The notes below the pieces were generated by a model. It was not told the DNA's origin. It worked only from the letters and a program-made list of their open reading frames with translations, and did no database searches. Made by a program: the position numbers and the translations under genes. A DNA stretch of 7,851 nucleotides from NCBI GenBank assembly GCA_020853995.1, contig JADYXV010000123.1, forward strand, positions 1 to 7,851, written 5' to 3'. This stretch comes from Novosphingobium sp. GTDB lineage: Bacteria > Pseudomonadota > Alphaproteobacteria > Sphingomonadales > Sphingomonadaceae. Of this stretch, positions 6,148 to 7,851 are shown piece by piece (positions within the stretch are counted from its first letter, which is position 1; each line of letters begins with the position of its first letter).

Positions 6148-7588
6148 TCCAACTGCGCCCATCGCGCTCGGTCAACGCAATTGCCGCGTTCGGCCCCCAA
6201 CTACCGGCTGCATAGGGCTTGGCTTCCATGCCGGTTTCGTCCCAGACTTGGCGAATACCATCTACCCAGCGCCACTGCGCTTCCACTTCGTCGCGGCGCA
6301 CAAACAGGGTTTGCTCGCCCTCGATCAGGTCAAGCAGAAGCCGTTCATACGCGATTCTGCGGCGGGCCTTGGCAAAGGCTGTAGTCAGCGACAAATCAAG
6401 ATTCACTTCACGCAGGGTAATGCCGCCACGGTCGAGCCCCGGTTCCTTGGCCATAACCTGCAAGCGCACGTATTCTTCAGGCTGAAGGCGGATGACCAGA
6501 CGATTGGCGGGCAATCTGCCGCCGCGCTGTCCGAAAAGGTTGTGCGGTACCGGCTTGAACTCGACCACAATTTCGCTGCGGCGCTCGCTTAATCGTTTGC
6601 CGGTGCGTAAATAAAACGGAACGCCGGTCCAACGCCAGTTGTCCACATGCGCTTTGATGGAAACAAAGGTCTCGGTGTCGGACGAATCGCCCAGATCTTC
6701 CTGATATCCGGCAACCGCTGCACCCTTTACCGCGCCGGTTCGATATTGGCCGCGGACCATTTCCTCGGCCTTCACAGGCCGCAATGCGCGCAGCACTTTC
6801 ACTTTTTCATCACGGATCGATGTTGCATCAAGACTGGCAGGAGGCTCCATGGCGGTCAACGCCAGCAATTGCAGCATATGGTTCTGCACCATGTCGCGCA
6901 GTGCGCCGGTATCGTTGTAGAAACCCTTGCGCCCTTCAAGGCCAACCGTCTCGCTGACCGTGATTTGCACATGGTCAATGCCGCCAGAATTCCACAGCGG
7001 CTCGAACATCATGTTGGCAAAACGCAGCGCCATCAGATTCTGCACTGTTTCCTTGCCAAGATAATGGTCGATCCGGAAAATCTGCTCCTCCGCAAATGCC
7101 GCTGCTACGGCATCATTGATGCGCGTGGACGACGCCAGATCATTGCCCAGCGGCTTTTCCAAACCAATGCGCACGTTGCCATGGGTCAGCCCTGCCCGCC
7201 TCAACCCTTCTATGGTCGGTTCAAACAGAAACGGCGCAGTGGACAAGAAGATCGATAGCCCGCACGATGTATCGCCCAGCTTTTTGGCCAGATCGCCAAA
7301 ACCATCAACGTTCGATGCATCAAGCGTTTGATATTCAAGACGTTCGAGAAAGGATGCGAGCTTGGCGTCATCGCGCCGGTCCTCAGGCAGAAATTCAGCC
7401 AGCGCATCCCGCGCGAATTCACGAAATTCAGCGTCGTCATGTTCAGACCGCGCCGTTCCTACAATGCGTAAATCGGGACCAATCAATTCGTCCTCGTGCA
7501 ACGCATAAAGCGATGGCAGGAGCATACGGCGCGAAAGATCGCCGGTCGCGCCAAATAGCAGTAGCGCGGAACAGCTTTTCTCGATCAT
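6140..7588 (-). CDS. zwf: Glucose-6-phosphate 1-dehydrogenase
   Basis: Oxidises glucose 6-phosphate to 6-phosphogluconolactone with reduction of NAD(P), feeding the ED route and supplying NAD(P)H. It is the first gene of the ED group. From the ATG at 7588 it has 482 residues, normal for the family. Seen are the dinucleotide-binding FGATGDLSRR at 12-21, EKPLG at 144-148, the active-site RIDHYLGKE at 172-180 with H175, and RDMVQNH at 231-237 with the general-base H237. M22 stands where Leuconostoc has the substrate-binding Lys21. The Zymomonas enzyme, as recalled, has the same change, and the whole protein resembles it up to the RDGxxWxD C-terminus. The ATG at 7606 would give 488 residues but has no ribosome binding site, and the GGGGAG at 7599-7604 lies after it, 10 bases before the ATG at 7588, so 7588 is chosen. 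Cofactor preference cannot be read reliably. Confidence 0.98.
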   Translation of the reverse strand: MIEKSCSALLLFGATGDLSRRMLLPSLYALHEDELIGPDLRIVGTARSEHDDAEFREFARDALAEFLPEDRRDDAKLASFLERLEYQTLDASNVDGFGDLAKKLGDTSCGLSIFLSTAPFLFEPTIEGLRRAGLTHGNVRIGLEKPLGNDLASSTRINDAVAAAFAEEQIFRIDHYLGKETVQNLMALRFANMMFEPLWNSGGIDHVQITVSETVGLEGRKGFYNDTGALRDMVQNHMLQLLALTAMEPPASLDATSIRDEKVKVLRALRPVKAEEMVRGQYRTGAVKGAAVAGYQEDLGDSSDTETFVSIKAHVDNWRWTGVPFYLRTGKRLSERRSEIVVEFKPVPHNLFGQRGGRLPANRLVIRLQPEEYVRLQVMAKEPGLDRGGITLREVNLDLSLTTAFAKARRRIAYERLLLDLIEGEQTLFVRRDEVEAQWRWVDGIRQVWDETGMEAKPYAAGSWGPNAAIALTERDGRSWND

Positions 7589-7598
7589 TGGCGCAATT

Positions 7599-7604
7599 CT
7601 CCCC
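7599..7604 (-). promoter_or_regulatory. Ribosome binding site deciding the zwf start
   Basis: On the minus strand these bases read GGGGAG, the best Shine-Dalgarno match in front of any gene of the ED group, 10 bases from the ATG at 7588. Because it lies downstream of the competing in-frame ATG at 7606, it supports the shorter zwf product. Confidence 0.6.
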
Positions 7605-7629
7605 ATGGTATTGCGAACCGGAACCTTGC

Positions 7630-7655
7630 CGGTGCTACAAATCCATGCAGCACCG
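7630..7655 (-). promoter_or_regulatory. Stem-loop in the zwf leader
   Basis: On the minus strand CGGTGCTGCA (7655-7646) and TGTAGCACCG (7639-7630) pair over 10 base pairs around a 6-base loop. One pair is G-U in the minus-strand RNA but would be an A-C mismatch in plus-strand RNA, which favours a role in the zwf leader transcript. It ends 41 bases upstream of the zwf ATG, too far to cover the ribosome binding site directly, and no U-run follows. Likely roles are leader stability, protein or RNA binding, or attenuation by refolding; none is shown. Confidence 0.45.
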
Positions 7656-7682
7656 CCCTAGACCCTTAAAAATACTAGATCA

Positions 7683-7715
7683 TCACGCATAAGTATGCAG
7701 CATAGCTATGCGTGA
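7683..7715. promoter_or_regulatory. Nested palindrome with four GCATA half-sites: operator candidate
   Basis: A 33-base element symmetric about 7699. The outer arms TCACGCATA (7683-7691) and TATGCGTGA (7707-7715) are perfect. Inside are two tandem 12-base palindromes, GCATAAGTATGC (7687-7698, central pair unmatched) and the perfect GCATAGCTATGC (7700-7711), so GCATA occurs four times in alternating orientation. It lies about 95-125 bases before the zwf start. A weak -10-like TAGTAT on the minus strand (7672-7677) would place its -35 region at 7695-7700, inside the element, as for a regulated promoter. Alternatively, as RNA from the upstream gene, whose stop is 18 bases before it, the element could be a hairpin terminator; a run of five U follows, but only 10 bases beyond the stem. 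Both roles are possible together. Confidence 0.5.
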
Positions 7716-7733
7716 CGCACGCGGATGCACAGA

Positions 7734-7851
7734 TCAGTCCGCTTCGGCAATCCAAAGCGCCCCGTACGGCGGCAGCGCGCCCATATTGGCCCCATTGACC
7801 GCAGCAAGAACTTGGCCGGCATCAGTCAAACTGTCAGGCCAGGGTGCAGGC
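7734..7851 (-). CDS. C-terminal end of an upstream gene, possibly a glycoside hydrolase
   Basis: An open minus-strand frame enters from the right edge and ends at a TGA at 7734-7736. It covers 38 residues, ending in the motif-like LPPYGALWIAEAD. Codon use is like that of the other genes here, and the stop is followed by a palindrome, so I take it to be the true end of a real gene. The tail, short strand-like segments ending in LPPYGALWIA, recalls the C-terminal beta domain of alpha-glucosidase/alpha-amylase family enzymes (GH13). Such an enzyme would make sense beside glucokinase and the ED genes, by releasing glucose. The family call is weak because no catalytic region is in the window; a different carbohydrate-related protein is possible. 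Confidence 0.55.
   Translation of the reverse strand, partial: PAPWPDSLTDAGQVLAAVNGANMGALPPYGALWIAEAD

Noticed and set aside
3480..7258. Long plus-strand open frames opposite the ED genes (for example 4370-5074, 5960-6592 and 6647-7258)
   Set aside because: They lie antisense to strongly conserved genes, have low-complexity or unrecognisable products without family motifs, and are expected from the codon bias of the true genes.

Overview
The window looks like ordinary chromosome of a Sphingomonadales-type alphaproteobacterium. This is inferred from moderately GC-rich coding sequence, from Zwf, Edd and Glk proteins that resemble as I recall them the Zymomonas mobilis enzymes over their whole length, and from the compact Entner-Doudoroff (ED) gene order. 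Genus cannot be fixed by eye. No mobile element, tRNA, rRNA or CRISPR array was seen, and no stretch longer than about 150 bases lacks a gene.

Left part, plus strand (1-1741): aroK (shikimate kinase) and aroB (3-dehydroquinate synthase) overlap by 10 bases and form a translationally coupled pair for the shikimate pathway. The left edge carries a possible promoter overlapped by an inverted repeat. aroB converges on the next gene across a 62-base gap holding strong, mutually exclusive hairpins that probably act as a terminator.

Centre and right, minus strand, read from 7588 leftwards: zwf, pgl, edd and glk, then after a 111-base gap an enoyl-CoA hydratase/isomerase family gene. zwf/pgl overlap by 8 bases and pgl/edd by 4 bases; edd/glk are separated by 34 bases with a GC hairpin. 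Together Glk, Zwf, Pgl and Edd take glucose to 2-keto-3-deoxy-6-phosphogluconate. The aldolase (eda) that would finish the ED route is not in the window. The last gene, probably outside the core operon, is PaaG-like: it lacks both crotonase glutamates but keeps the isomerase-type aspartate.

Upstream of zwf (7589-7733) lie a leader hairpin and a 33-base nested palindrome made of four alternating GCATA half-sites. The palindrome is an operator candidate for the ED operon, or alternatively a terminator for the upstream gene. At the right edge is the last 38 codons of another minus-strand gene, tentatively a glycoside hydrolase.

I did not find an undescribed system. The most useful leads are the regulatory DNA in front of zwf and the active-site replacements in the crotonase-fold protein.
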